Part shown: piece after piece, positions 42,901-51,696 of the stretch
Numbering within the stretch: position 1 is the stretch's first letter
Layout of the letters: every line of letters begins with the position of its first letter
Source: Clostridia bacterium
GTDB taxonomy: Bacteria > Bacillota > Clostridia > Oscillospirales > Acutalibacteraceae
Assembly (NCBI GenBank): GCA_017410325.1
Contig: JAFQRA010000020.1
Coordinates: forward strand, 62,001 to 126,000
DNA length: 64,000 bases
Direction of reading: 5' to 3'
The notes under the pieces: model-generated
The model's input: only the letters and a program-made list of their open reading frames with translations
Told to the model about the DNA's origin: nothing
Databases searched by the model: none
Position numbers and translations under genes: made by a program

Positions 42901-43561
42901 TTGGGATAATTATCTTAAAAGTAAAAGCCCGAATCTTTCTATAACTTTCGATTCGGAAGCCGCTAAAGAAGACAGAAAAGCTTTTTTTATCACACCTGTA
43001 CACCCACTTGTAAGGCAGGCTGCACAGTTTTATGCAACTAATAAGACAGCGTATATTAATCTGCGTTATTGTTCCGATACTTTGCCTGTTGGTACATATC
43101 ATTTTTCAGTATATGCTTGGAACTATATTGGAATAAACCCAAACTTTAAAATTGTACCGTTGTGTGAAAATGAAGAAGTTGCTGTTGAGATGACGGATAT
43201 ATTGCAGCTTGCGCAAGAAAATCGTCAGTTACCAAAATTTTCATCGAATTCATGGGCAAAGCTTGAAGAAAAACAGATGATAGCTTTGTTTAATGAGCGA
43301 AAAAAACATCAAGATTCTGTTCAATCTATGGCTAACTTCAAAATAGAGAGCATATACAATAATTATATTAACAGAAAGCTTAGCCTTGAGACACAGATTG
43401 ATAATGCGGTTGATATAAATTTAGTTAGAATGTATCAATCTATGCTTGATAGTGCCCGAGAAACATATGAGGCAAAAGTTCAAGCTATTCGAAAAAAATG
43501 CGGACAAGCCGATATTCATACATCGTTAATTGTTAATGGTATTGTTACAATTGAAAGGTGA
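39986..43561 (+). CDS. SNF2-family helicase with N-terminal HEPN/Swt1-like region
   Basis: 1191 residues from ATG 39986 with GTGGAGA upstream. Residues about 1-135 resemble Swt1-type HEPN domains: W-W-Q-E-C-V-L-x-x-L-S-Y-N-Q, D-L-A-A-L-L-K-I, and the R-N-R-W-A-H motif that matches the R-x4-6-H core. The helicase has V-G-V-G-K-T-I-E-A-G (about 290), D-E-A-H-H (about 409), S-E-G-L-D-Y-Q-F and Q-R-I-G-R-I-D-R-R-G-Q (about 790), so it is RapA/DrmD-like. It is coupled to a twin-ATPase gene that starts five bases after its stop. HEPN plus SNF2 suggests nucleic-acid sensing linked to RNA cleavage (inference). Confidence 0.85.
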   Translation: MNTVDIVAKFNGFLQICTEYLKDWLNEMLPKVSENWWQECVLSNLSYNQRNFAKENNYNNLSGFDLAALLKIADKSWYDMRNFAYLPTKDREIIREMQKIRNRWAHYSCSILDKDSIVFDIDITLKFLLWLDVPSAIINDVDRFMQDVQNTVITVAATNSIANNKMELQAKTTSDEIAEKSQVYLVGNPEIKGLVFSVSSLGEIKKYEVFINGEIKTFYSGQIALVDESSDYNWIDIAALQSYLTAYQINNPSAGNLYSLNAARIDFVPYQFRPALKLIKADEPRILIADSVGVGKTIEAGLIIKELDARNELENVLIICPKPLVTERKWESEMKRFDEEFVPLTGQELRQIISDTDRDGEWPSRYNKVIIPYSILDSRVYQGEEGKKGKSYSLKDLDPAPHFDLVIIDEAHHIRNGSDKSLKAFAYKSVKYFCEHADAVVMLTATPLQTGDDDLFTLLNVLRPDFVIDKETFLNMSKPNEYISRCSHIIRVASDGWQNSAIKELQGVLNTQWGRNVIAKNPIYSEVLSKLQSTDISREDRVKLISDVESLHTLGTMINRTRRRDIQDFCVRRTHTIASDFTAEQKILHDELLAFEFAALSTLHNSSSVPFMMSTIRRQAASCIFGLAPYIREILDRRLNQVEVETEYETDELRLSDIDIASLSNMANRILELADILPKADPKFDSVLKVIKEKQKAENNKIILFSTFRHTLAYLKNKLRYEGLRVEQIDGSIKDEVRYDLRKQFELPKEDDNAIDILLFTEVGSEGLDYQFCDMMINYDLPWNPMRIEQRIGRIDRRGQRSEVVNIYNVITNNTVDADIYERCLLRIGVFERSIGECEEILSDIGAQVEKIAVNATLTDEERRLKLEQMADNEVRRVQELNKLEDEEKELFGFDLSEFHTSQEIREAESPWLNPNGLQYLVTRYLNDRVGTGNYILGESEVKTLRLNRLARELLREDLKKLSSVRSSTKRDWDNYLKSKSPNLSITFDSEAAKEDRKAFFITPVHPLVRQAAQFYATNKTAYINLRYCSDTLPVGTYHFSVYAWNYIGINPNFKIVPLCENEEVAVEMTDILQLAQENRQLPKFSSNSWAKLEEKQMIALFNERKKHQDSVQSMANFKIESIYNNYINRKLSLETQIDNAVDINLVRMYQSMLDSARETYEAKVQAIRKKCGQADIHTSLIVNGIVTIER

Positions 43562-43566
43562 ATGTC

Positions 43567-46500
43567 ATGAGTAAGATTTATGATCTTAAAACTAAATATA
43601 AAAACTTTGATGCCAAGCAAATGGATAACGTTGCCAAAAGTGAATTGAGGAAGGATTTGCTTTCTTTCAAAACGGAGAAATTAGTGGGCGTTGACGAACA
43701 CTTAATTTTCATTGAACTTCTTAATCTTTTAAGAACTTCACTTATGGTAGATAATGAATTAATAGGAGATAATTATCCGAAGTTGTTAGAGTCGCTTCTT
43801 TCTGTTGGTGAAGATGGCGTCTATTCCACTCCATTACGTTTTTTGTTTGAATTAATTCAGAATGTTGATGATTGCGATTATACGGACCGTAGTTGTGTGG
43901 AATTGGATATACAAACAGATTATGATGCGGGCAAAATCATACTCACGTATAACGAAGTCGGTTTTACACCGTATAATGTGTTTGCTATTACCGGTATTGC
44001 TGAAGCAGCTAAGAATATTTCTTCTGATAAAGTAGAGATTGGTGAAAAAGGTATCGGATTTAAATCGGTCTTTGGCGTGGCGGATAAAGTTTTGATTCAA
44101 AGTGGAAAGTTTTCATTTGAATTACATAAAAATAATTTCACAGTTCCTATACCGGTATATGATTCTTTTGAAGAGGTACAGGGCACGAGATTAACTCTTT
44201 TTGCCGATCCTCAAAAGGTTAAAAGCATTTACGATGAATTTGCAAAAAAATATCACAACAAAGAATCACTTTTCAATCAAAATCCGTTACTTTTTTTAAA
44301 TAAATTGACAAAGCTTCATTTGTATTATGATTCTTTCAGAAGTTTAACTTTTAATGTGTCAAGAGCACCTCTTGCGGATGTTGAGGACCTTCAAATAGAA
44401 ACGGATGTTCATATTTCGGTTGATTTGCAAGATAATAACAGTAAGCACGATGATCATATCGTTCAAGAAATTTTATGTACGAGATATACGAAATCTATTA
44501 CATACGATCGCGAGACATGTATTTCACGTTATGGAGTTGAAACAGCATTTGAGGAAAAGAAAATGTTGATGCAAATAGTATTTCCTGCTGTTGATTATTT
44601 GTTTGGTGATGATTCTATAAAAAACGGCACACTGTATTCTTTTTTACCAACACAGATAAAGATACCGTTTCCGATGGCTTGCCATGTTCCGTTTAAACTT
44701 GGTGGTTCAAGAGAATATGTAGATCCCGAGGATCATAATGCATGGTTTAAGCATAGTTGCACATCATTTTATACCATGTTGCGAGAAGTATATATTGATT
44801 TTTCCCGAAGAGTTAAAGAAGACATAATTAATTATTTGCCAAACAGAAACAAGTATTTATTTGAAGCAGATTCAGATAATGCTAGTTGCTTACAAAAAAG
44901 AGAATTTAAGGGAGAGTCTTTTCTTGAATTCCCAATTTTTTACACGGCAGATAAACATTTCTTATCTGCGGAAAAAGTGTTTATGTTCCATGTCGCTGAA
45001 GATATTCCTGAACCTCAAAAAACATATTCATTACTTGGTGAGAAACGGGAGCTATTTGTGCCTAAAACATACTCAAGGGGTAAAAATCCGGGATTAGGTA
45101 CTGTTTCTAAAGTTAATGAAACATTGTTTTATAAGGCAATTAATGATTCTCAACATACTGATAGTATTTTTGATGTTTTGTCGAAAGTAGAATCTTTTTC
45201 ATTTGAAAAAATGATAGGCAATTTAGAAAAGAAAATATTTGACGTTGAGCAGATAAAAGTTTTTGCTAATCATGTTGCTTGTTGCTCTGCTTTTCAAAAA
45301 CAATTTGTAGAGCAAATTAAAAAGTCCCAGGAGCCAAGACATCACGCAAATATAAAATCTATAATTGTCGAAGATATTAGGTTTGTTGAAAGTAAAGAAT
45401 TGTGTCTTGATGATTCCGATTTCAATAAAAATGCAGCTTTATATTTCAAGAGGATAGGCTATAAGTGTTGCTATTTATCAGATGTTCCGGAACAATTTTA
45501 TTTTGCTTGTGATAACATACTGTTTTTGAGCAATAAATGTAGAATTACTGCACTGTCTGATTTCTGTGAACAAATAGATAAAAATTGTACGCTTTCGATG
45601 AATTTGCGGTTTAAAAATGCATCTAATCAATTGAATGAAGCTAGTGAAGAGCTGGATCCAACGGAATATATGAAGTTACTTCGAGCTACAAGAAAGACAA
45701 TTCAGAGTGCACTCGGTCAGGAAGCTTACAGACGATATATAAATCTTATCAATGATTCCGGAATGGATTCCGAAAGATACATTAATGAGATTTTGCAGAA
45801 TGCAGATGATTGTTTTTATGAAAAAGGGGTGAATCCCAACTTTAAATTAGTGATTTCAGATGATCGTACAAAAATTTTTACACAATACAATGAAGTAGGT
45901 TTTACAAAATCTAACGTAAGAGCAATAACGTCTATTGGTGAATCAACCAAAAAACAGATTATCGATTCTGATGGTAGAAGACCTGAAATAGGCGAAAAAG
46001 GAGTTGGCTTTAAATCAGTATTTGCGGTGTCAAATAATGTTTTTATTCATAGTGGGCCATTTCGTTTTAAGCTTACCGATAAAGCACCAACTATACCGGC
46101 TTTACCACCAGATGAAAAAGAGCCTTTCAAAGGAACTAAAATGATATTTGAACTAAAGCAACCCATTAAAAAAGATTTTTTCACGTTTGAAAAAGTTTTG
46201 AGGTTGTGCTTATGCTTAAGAAAACTAAGACGTTTAAAACTAGATGGTTTTGATATTCGGATAACGGATGACGGCGGAACTCGTCGAATTAAAGTTAATG
46301 ATAAGGTGTATGAATATCGGATAGTAACACACGAATTTGAAATTACCGATAATGATATAATCTCTGAACGGGAAAATCAGCAACGCAAAATCGATAAAAA
46401 GCAAAAGATTGTTTGCTATATTCCTAAAGTTAAGGATACGAATAATTGTTTTTTGTATTCAGGATTGCCGACGCAAGTGAAACTTAAAGTACCGTTAATA

Positions 46501-48279
46501 ATTGATGCCCCATTTGAACTTACTACTTCAAGAGATCATTTGATAAGCAACAGATGGAATGATTATATTAAAAAAGAGACTTATACTGCGATACAAAAGG
46601 TAATTGAATTCGCATCAAGAACTGATGGCATAGATGCTCTCCGCTTTCTGCATATTAAATATGAGGGTAATACGTATTCTGTTGATATTTTTTCTGAAGA
46701 AAGCTTGAATAGAATAGATTTGCTTTCTAAATTGAGAAATATGAATATTTTGCCAACTTATAGTACAGATTGCTTTGTTAAACCTTCGGATGCGAAAGTA
46801 GTTAGGGTACCTGATGTGTTAATCTATTGTTTAGATAAAAACCAAGACATTGGCAGATCTTTATCTGTTATTGTAAAAGCAAAAGAAGATGAATATACTC
46901 CGGCGTTAAATGCGTTGGGCGTAAAAGTATTGGATGCTCATAATACGATTTGCTGCTTGAATAACGTGTATGAATTTAATATGCTCGATCCGAATTTTAG
47001 AAATCTTTTGTATGACTATCTTTATATCTGTGCCGAAAAAGATGAGCTGGAAGATGAATATGATCTTTTGGAAGATTTAGAAATTATTCCTGTTTATGGA
47101 GACGAGCGAGGAACCATTCAATATCTTAGTTGGTATGAATGTGGCGACAATTTATACATAAAACCAAACTGTACGATTTCATCGCATAATTGCTACATAT
47201 TGGCAGTTGATTTATTAAGCAAAAGTAAGTGTGAAAGAATATACAGCGAAGACATTAATGAGTTAACGGTACAATTAGAATTATCCAATTATCAAGCGAT
47301 GTTGGTTGAGCGTATCAATACGATGGATTGTGATTTGCTTTATGATTATTTAATGAATGAGTTCAACAACAATAAGCAGCTCTTGATAAAATGTAAAGAT
47401 ACTCTCATTGCAAATAGAGAAACGATTCCGTTGAAAAACGAATTAGGTATTATGAAACGCGGTAAAGTGTATGTTTCAAATGAGCCGGAAGGCTATTTCT
47501 TTGGTTTTGTTTTGCCCAGTCATATTGCTAGTAGAGAATGTTTGGATTTTGCAAGGTTCATTGGCTGTAAAAACATTACTCATGTCTATTTTGATGATTT
47601 AGATATTGAATGGCCTTTGAACGAAGAAGACATTGAATCGTTGCAAGACACATGCATGGAAAATAGTTTTGAAATTCTTGAAAAATGCAAACGTCTTGGC
47701 TTTATTGATGCAAAATTGATATCAGAATACAGTTTGGGAGGATTGAATTCTACAACGATAAGCTATGATGAAGATGTTCTGAATCAACCTATACTTAATG
47801 CCAGTAAATTTAGGCAACATATGCAGAATGTTTTGAGGAATCGTATTAGAATTGAAAAGCGTATTGTCGAAAGGCAGATACCTTATGGTGTGCCTGAAAA
47901 TGGCGATAAAGAATTCTTAATTAATAATCAAGATGTTCGCGCTATTGCTCTTAATAGGTACAAACCAGCTCCTGGTTACAGTGTTTGTCAAATGTGTAGA
48001 GAGGCAAAAGATGTTAAATATATGGAGGTAAACAATATCCAAGTCGAACCTGAATATTATTGGGAAGAGTGTGGTGTTTCTTTGTGCTTGATTTGCAGCA
48101 AGCATTTTGAGGAATTGCGCAGAAACAACGCTATCCGAGAGCATTTTTACAGAGAGATTATGGACGCTGATTGTTCTTCGGCAACACCAATAGAAGTTCA
48201 CATCGGAAACGACACTCTTATTTTTGGGCAAACGCATATTGGCGAAATACAAGAAATACTGAAAGAAACTAAAGAATAA
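43567..48279 (+). CDS. Giant protein with two sacsin-type HATPase domains
   Basis: 1570 residues from ATG 43567 (AAAGGTG at 43554-43560; GTG 43558 is alternative). Two GHKL/sacsin ATPase cores are visible: L-I-Q-N-V-D-D-C (about 97) with G-E-K-G-I-G-F-K-S-V-F (about 160), and L-Q-N-A-D-D-C (about 742) with G-E-K-G-V-G-F-K-S-V-F (about 810). They share N-E-V-G-F-T and arose by internal duplication. Near the C-terminus (about 1473-1515) C-Q-M-C and C-L-I-C-S-K-H form a treble-clef-like site, possibly a degenerate HNH. Sacsin-like proteins are chaperone ATPases; in bacteria they often occur in defence loci. Confidence 0.85.
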   Translation: MSKIYDLKTKYKNFDAKQMDNVAKSELRKDLLSFKTEKLVGVDEHLIFIELLNLLRTSLMVDNELIGDNYPKLLESLLSVGEDGVYSTPLRFLFELIQNVDDCDYTDRSCVELDIQTDYDAGKIILTYNEVGFTPYNVFAITGIAEAAKNISSDKVEIGEKGIGFKSVFGVADKVLIQSGKFSFELHKNNFTVPIPVYDSFEEVQGTRLTLFADPQKVKSIYDEFAKKYHNKESLFNQNPLLFLNKLTKLHLYYDSFRSLTFNVSRAPLADVEDLQIETDVHISVDLQDNNSKHDDHIVQEILCTRYTKSITYDRETCISRYGVETAFEEKKMLMQIVFPAVDYLFGDDSIKNGTLYSFLPTQIKIPFPMACHVPFKLGGSREYVDPEDHNAWFKHSCTSFYTMLREVYIDFSRRVKEDIINYLPNRNKYLFEADSDNASCLQKREFKGESFLEFPIFYTADKHFLSAEKVFMFHVAEDIPEPQKTYSLLGEKRELFVPKTYSRGKNPGLGTVSKVNETLFYKAINDSQHTDSIFDVLSKVESFSFEKMIGNLEKKIFDVEQIKVFANHVACCSAFQKQFVEQIKKSQEPRHHANIKSIIVEDIRFVESKELCLDDSDFNKNAALYFKRIGYKCCYLSDVPEQFYFACDNILFLSNKCRITALSDFCEQIDKNCTLSMNLRFKNASNQLNEASEELDPTEYMKLLRATRKTIQSALGQEAYRRYINLINDSGMDSERYINEILQNADDCFYEKGVNPNFKLVISDDRTKIFTQYNEVGFTKSNVRAITSIGESTKKQIIDSDGRRPEIGEKGVGFKSVFAVSNNVFIHSGPFRFKLTDKAPTIPALPPDEKEPFKGTKMIFELKQPIKKDFFTFEKVLRLCLCLRKLRRLKLDGFDIRITDDGGTRRIKVNDKVYEYRIVTHEFEITDNDIISERENQQRKIDKKQKIVCYIPKVKDTNNCFLYSGLPTQVKLKVPLIIDAPFELTTSRDHLISNRWNDYIKKETYTAIQKVIEFASRTDGIDALRFLHIKYEGNTYSVDIFSEESLNRIDLLSKLRNMNILPTYSTDCFVKPSDAKVVRVPDVLIYCLDKNQDIGRSLSVIVKAKEDEYTPALNALGVKVLDAHNTICCLNNVYEFNMLDPNFRNLLYDYLYICAEKDELEDEYDLLEDLEIIPVYGDERGTIQYLSWYECGDNLYIKPNCTISSHNCYILAVDLLSKSKCERIYSEDINELTVQLELSNYQAMLVERINTMDCDLLYDYLMNEFNNNKQLLIKCKDTLIANRETIPLKNELGIMKRGKVYVSNEPEGYFFGFVLPSHIASRECLDFARFIGCKNITHVYFDDLDIEWPLNEEDIESLQDTCMENSFEILEKCKRLGFIDAKLISEYSLGGLNSTTISYDEDVLNQPILNASKFRQHMQNVLRNRIRIEKRIVERQIPYGVPENGDKEFLINNQDVRAIALNRYKPAPGYSVCQMCREAKDVKYMEVNNIQVEPEYYWEECGVSLCLICSKHFEELRRNNAIREHFYREIMDADCSSATPIEVHIGNDTLIFGQTHIGEIQEILKETKE

Positions 48280-48321
48280 ATATTATTTAATCAAAGCAAA
48301 ACAAGGGCAGACTATAAGTCT

Positions 48322-48359
48322 GAGGGACCAAATTTTTATACAGTTTGGCCCCTCTTTTT
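48322..48359 (+). terminator. Terminator after module 2
   Basis: GAGGG-x-CCAAA pairs with TTTGG-x-CCCTC, followed by T5. It cleanly separates the SNF2/sacsin pair from the next module. Confidence 0.85.
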
Positions 48360-48362
48360 ATG

Positions 48363-48588
48363 TTACTATGAACTTTTGCTTCAGCTTGGCAAGCCTTCCG
48401 CCGACTGCACCGTGAGTTTTGAAAACCATCTTCTCCGCTATTTTGGATTGTGTCATATTGTTCATCGAATACATCAGAATTGTTTCAAGTTCCTTGTTAA
48501 GTCTTCTCTGGAAATTTGAAAACCTTTCGTTGTCAAAACTATTGTGATCACATTTTTGTATATTTGGTGTATTTTGTTGATTGCTCTT
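48363..48588 (-). pseudogene. C-terminal remnant of an unknown minus-strand gene
   Basis: A minus-strand frame is open for about 75 codons to TAA at 48363-48365 but has no start codon and no ribosome site at its 5' end. The translation is helical and basic (N-F-Q-R-R-L-N-K-E-L-E-T-I-L, later K-T-H-G-A-V-G-G-R-L-A-K-L-K), resembling a DNA-binding C-terminus. It is probably debris from an earlier insertion. Confidence 0.4.
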
Positions 48589-48824
48589 TTAGTGATTTTA
48601 TTTGTGCAAAAGATAAGATAGAAGTTTGTAATTTTCGAAAATTTTAGCGTAATATTTCGAGATTTTCGTTATGTATATTTAAATGCTTTTTTTTAATGCG
48701 AAAACTTGTCGTTCAATAAAAATCATAATTTTTCCGCATAAATCGGCAAAAAACATTGATAACTCCTCGCCGATATGTTATATTTGTTTTGTATTTATAT
48801 GCCTTATGAAAGCGAGGAAACAAA
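48589..48824 (+). promoter_or_regulatory. AT-rich leader with promoter for the HTH gene
   Basis: TTGATA (48756-48761), 17 bases, TATATT (48779-48784) forms a good promoter 41 bases before the HTH start. The stretch from 48589 to 48755 is very AT-rich with short TTTTCGAAAA-like palindromes, but nothing else I can name. Confidence 0.6.
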
Positions 48825-49013
48825 ATGGATTCTACTGTTGAACGTTGGTATTCAATGAAAGAAATTTGTAAACATCTCGGTGTAAGCCGTGACACTGTTC
48901 TTATCTGGATTGAAAAACGCAATATGCCCGCCGTCAAGATGGGCCGCCTTTGGAAGTTCAAAGTCAGCGAAGTCGATGAGTGGACAAAATCAGGAAAGGC
49001 TGCAGAAAAATGA
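48825..49013 (+). CDS. Excisionase-type helix-turn-helix protein
   Basis: 62 residues with a winged-HTH of the excisionase/MerR kind: W-Y-S-M-K-E-I-C-K-H-L-G-V-S-R-D-T-V, then I-E-K-R-N-M-P-A-V-K-M-G-R-L-W-K-F. It opens the Ssp operon region, 54 bases ahead of the sulfur-transfer gene, so it may regulate that operon; an excisionase role in element mobility is the alternative. The start has GCGAGGAAACAAA upstream. Confidence 0.85.
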   Translation: MDSTVERWYSMKEICKHLGVSRDTVLIWIEKRNMPAVKMGRLWKFKVSEVDEWTKSGKAAEK

Positions 49014-49067
49014 GACCGTTTTAACGGACTTAAGATGCGATATATTTAAATATAAGGAGGTATAATT

Positions 49068-50783
49068 ATGTGGTGCAAAAAATGCGAAAAAGAAACACCC
49101 GATAAAAAGTGCAATGAATGCGGCAGCTCCACATTAACAGAAGCTCCAATTGAAGTGTACTGGTGTAATAATTGTAACACACCAATCATAAAAAGAGCAT
49201 CCGATATTGGTAAAAATACATGTACTTTATGCGGTAACGCTACCCAATATATGTGCTCTGATTTGAGACCTGTATTTCCAGAAGAACGATTACTTATAGA
49301 ATTACTGCTCGACTGTCCTTTAGAGCACACTCAAAAATCTGTATGGGCATCAAACAATAAATACTATTTTGATGGCAAGGTAAAAAGCATCCCAACCAGT
49401 ATGTTTGCCTCTGCAGATGTTGAAAATCTTATTACAGGATTAAATGAGTTTAAATCGAACAATTCATACGAGTGGTTCGATAAACATATAGCTACATTTA
49501 TTTCTGCAAATAGAGATAGATTAGACTCAATAAAAAATGAGGCATACGATTTTATAAAAGATACTGCAAAGGACTACCCTGCAAACAATACTGTGATTTC
49601 CTTTTCTGGAGGTAAAGACTCCACTGTAGTAGCCGATTTAGTAGTAAGAGCGTTAGGTAACCCCAGCTTGGTTCATATTTTCGGTAACACAACCTTAGAG
49701 TTTCCGTTAACAATAGAGTATGCTCAACGCTTTAGAAAAAACAATCCGAAAGCAATTTTGAAAATTGCCAAAAATAAAGAACAGGATTTTTACAGCGTTT
49801 GTGAAGATATTGGCCCCCCTGCTCGAATGATGCGTTGGTGTTGTTCAATGTTTAAAACTGGACCGATAACAAGAACGATCAACAATCTTTATAAGGATAA
49901 ACAAATTCTTACATTTTATGGCATACGCAAATACGAATCGGCAAGCAGAAGCAAATACGATAGAGTTTCTTCAAATAACGAATCCGTTAAAATACAAAAA
50001 CAAACGGTAGCTGCTCCTATATTTGATTGGAAAGACATCGATGTTTGGCTTTATATATTAGCTGAAAATGTAGATTTTAACGTTGCATATCGACTTGGCT
50101 ATGACCGCGTTGGATGCTGGTGTTGTCCTAACAATAACGAAAGAGCACAATTTTTAGCCAAAATTTATATGCCTGATGAATATAAAAAATGGCATGACTT
50201 TTTAATTAGCTTTGCCAAAAAAATAGGAAAACCTGACCCTGAAGTTTATGTCGATACAGGAAAATGGAAAGCTCGTCAGGGTGGAAATGGCGTTGCTGCA
50301 GCTAATGATATAAAAATCAAGTTTACTAATTGTACAGTTGAAGATAACGCAAAAATATATCAGCTAAACAAACCAATTACTGATAGTTTTTATTCACTAT
50401 TTAATCCATTTGGCGTTGTGTCAAAAGAACTTGGCAGGAAATTGATCGGAGAGGTAATTATACTTGACCCTAAGCATAATGTACCTATCATCTCATTACA
50501 ACCATTTAAACAAGCAGATTATGAATACGCAATAAAAGTAAAAACTATGAATGTTGCAAATCATGAAGATTTGCAACGAATGGCTGGATATCAAATCAGA
50601 AAATATAACGCTTGTCGCAAGTGCTTAAAATGTGAATCTTTATGTCGTTCAGGTGCCATTATGATTTACGGTGATACATATCGCATTGATAGCGATAAGT
50701 GCACACGCTGTAAAAAGTGTGTAACGGCTAAATATCTTGATGGTGGATGTAAAATGGCTAGTTATCTTGCTACTAAAGAATAG
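49068..50783 (+). CDS. sspD: PAPS-reductase-like sulfurtransferase, SspD-like, with Fe-S domain
   Basis: 571 residues, ATG with ATAAGGAGGTATAATT upstream. The N-terminal about 65 residues hold four C-x-x-C pairs (zinc ribbons). The PP-loop ATP pyrophosphatase core has S-F-S-G-G-K-D-S-T (about 178-186), M-R-W-C-C-S and V-G-C-W-C-C-P. The C-terminal ferredoxin-like segment (about 515-560) has two clusters of C-x-x-C-x-x-x-C type. This is the DndC/SspD class that activates DNA phosphate and inserts sulfur. Next to DUF4007, an ATPase and a cysteine desulfurase it is best read as SspD. Confidence 0.85.
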   Translation: MWCKKCEKETPDKKCNECGSSTLTEAPIEVYWCNNCNTPIIKRASDIGKNTCTLCGNATQYMCSDLRPVFPEERLLIELLLDCPLEHTQKSVWASNNKYYFDGKVKSIPTSMFASADVENLITGLNEFKSNNSYEWFDKHIATFISANRDRLDSIKNEAYDFIKDTAKDYPANNTVISFSGGKDSTVVADLVVRALGNPSLVHIFGNTTLEFPLTIEYAQRFRKNNPKAILKIAKNKEQDFYSVCEDIGPPARMMRWCCSMFKTGPITRTINNLYKDKQILTFYGIRKYESASRSKYDRVSSNNESVKIQKQTVAAPIFDWKDIDVWLYILAENVDFNVAYRLGYDRVGCWCCPNNNERAQFLAKIYMPDEYKKWHDFLISFAKKIGKPDPEVYVDTGKWKARQGGNGVAAANDIKIKFTNCTVEDNAKIYQLNKPITDSFYSLFNPFGVVSKELGRKLIGEVIILDPKHNVPIISLQPFKQADYEYAIKVKTMNVANHEDLQRMAGYQIRKYNACRKCLKCESLCRSGAIMIYGDTYRIDSDKCTRCKKCVTAKYLDGGCKMASYLATKE

Positions 50784-50792
50784 GAGTAAAAT

Positions 50793-51674
50793 ATGAAGTT
50801 TAGAGCTCATGATACATTTTCAATACGTAAAGGTTGGTTGCACAAAGGAATGCGCCACATTATTAATAACTCTAGAGTGTTTGTTGATAAAAACGTTAAT
50901 TCTATGGACGAATTCGGACTTGGTGCTAATATGGTAAAAGCATTAAGGTATTGGCTTCAAGCAACAGGCCTTACTATTGAAGCAACAAATAATAACAATC
51001 GTAGTCAACAGCTTTCCCCGTTTGGTAGAATAGTATGGGAGAATGATAGTTATCTTGAAGAAGATGGTACCCTTTTCCTTATTCATTACTTTTTGTCAAC
51101 AAATAAGGATTTAGCTACAGCGTGGTATTATTTCTTCAACGAATACAATATGATTGAAATATCTCCTGAAAGTTTTATTAACGGCATTCGGACTTTTCTT
51201 TTAAAAAACAATGATTTTCATGTTTCTGAAAGAGCATTAAAAGATGATTTCGATTGTATTATAAAAACTTATTTAGACACAGAAAAGAATAATACGCCTG
51301 AAAACAATATGAGCTGTCCGTTATCAGAGTTAGGATTAATATCTTCGTCTGATATAAAAAATAAGATATATGCAAAAACTACTCCTAATTTATCATCAAT
51401 TAATCCATTAATAATCTTAGCAATAATAATTAATGAAAATGCGAAATCTAATGGAACCAATGAAATTAAAATTTCAAAGCTTGAATCAGACCCCTGCAAT
51501 ATAGGAAAAGTATTTAATCTTGATACTTTTGCAGTCGCATCATATTTGGATAAGTTGCAAAACTTTGGATATATAAAAATTAATCGAACTGCCGGTCTTG
51601 ATTTGATTTATAAAAATACACAATGGTCTTTCTTAGAATGTATTGAAGAATACTATAGAAGTATTAATGACTAA
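50793..51674 (+). CDS. sspB: DUF4007 protein, SspB-like
   Basis: 293 residues. The opening F-R-A-H-D-T-F-S-I-R-K-G-W-L-x-K-G, then L-G-A-N-M-V-K-A-L-R-Y-W and H-Y-F-L-S-T-N-K-D-L-A-T-A-W-Y-Y-F-F-N, is the DUF4007 signature. DUF4007 proteins travel with DndC/SspD-type enzymes; SspB has been reported as the nickase for single-strand phosphorothioation. The gap to SspD is nine bases; the end overlaps possible upstream starts of SspC. Confidence 0.85.
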   Translation: MKFRAHDTFSIRKGWLHKGMRHIINNSRVFVDKNVNSMDEFGLGANMVKALRYWLQATGLTIEATNNNNRSQQLSPFGRIVWENDSYLEEDGTLFLIHYFLSTNKDLATAWYYFFNEYNMIEISPESFINGIRTFLLKNNDFHVSERALKDDFDCIIKTYLDTEKNNTPENNMSCPLSELGLISSSDIKNKIYAKTTPNLSSINPLIILAIIINENAKSNGTNEIKISKLESDPCNIGKVFNLDTFAVASYLDKLQNFGYIKINRTAGLDLIYKNTQWSFLECIEEYYRSIND

Positions 51675-51696
51675 ACGAAAGGATGTCCTTAACACT

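Noticed and set aside
43852-44100. Minus-strand frames inside the sacsin-like gene
   Set aside because: Short shadows in AT-rich coding DNA without start signals.
49068-50783. Housekeeping PAPS/APS reductase of sulfate assimilation
   Set aside because: The zinc-ribbon N-terminus, Fe-S C-terminus and DUF4007/ATPase/desulfurase neighbours fit DNA phosphorothioation, not cysteine biosynthesis.
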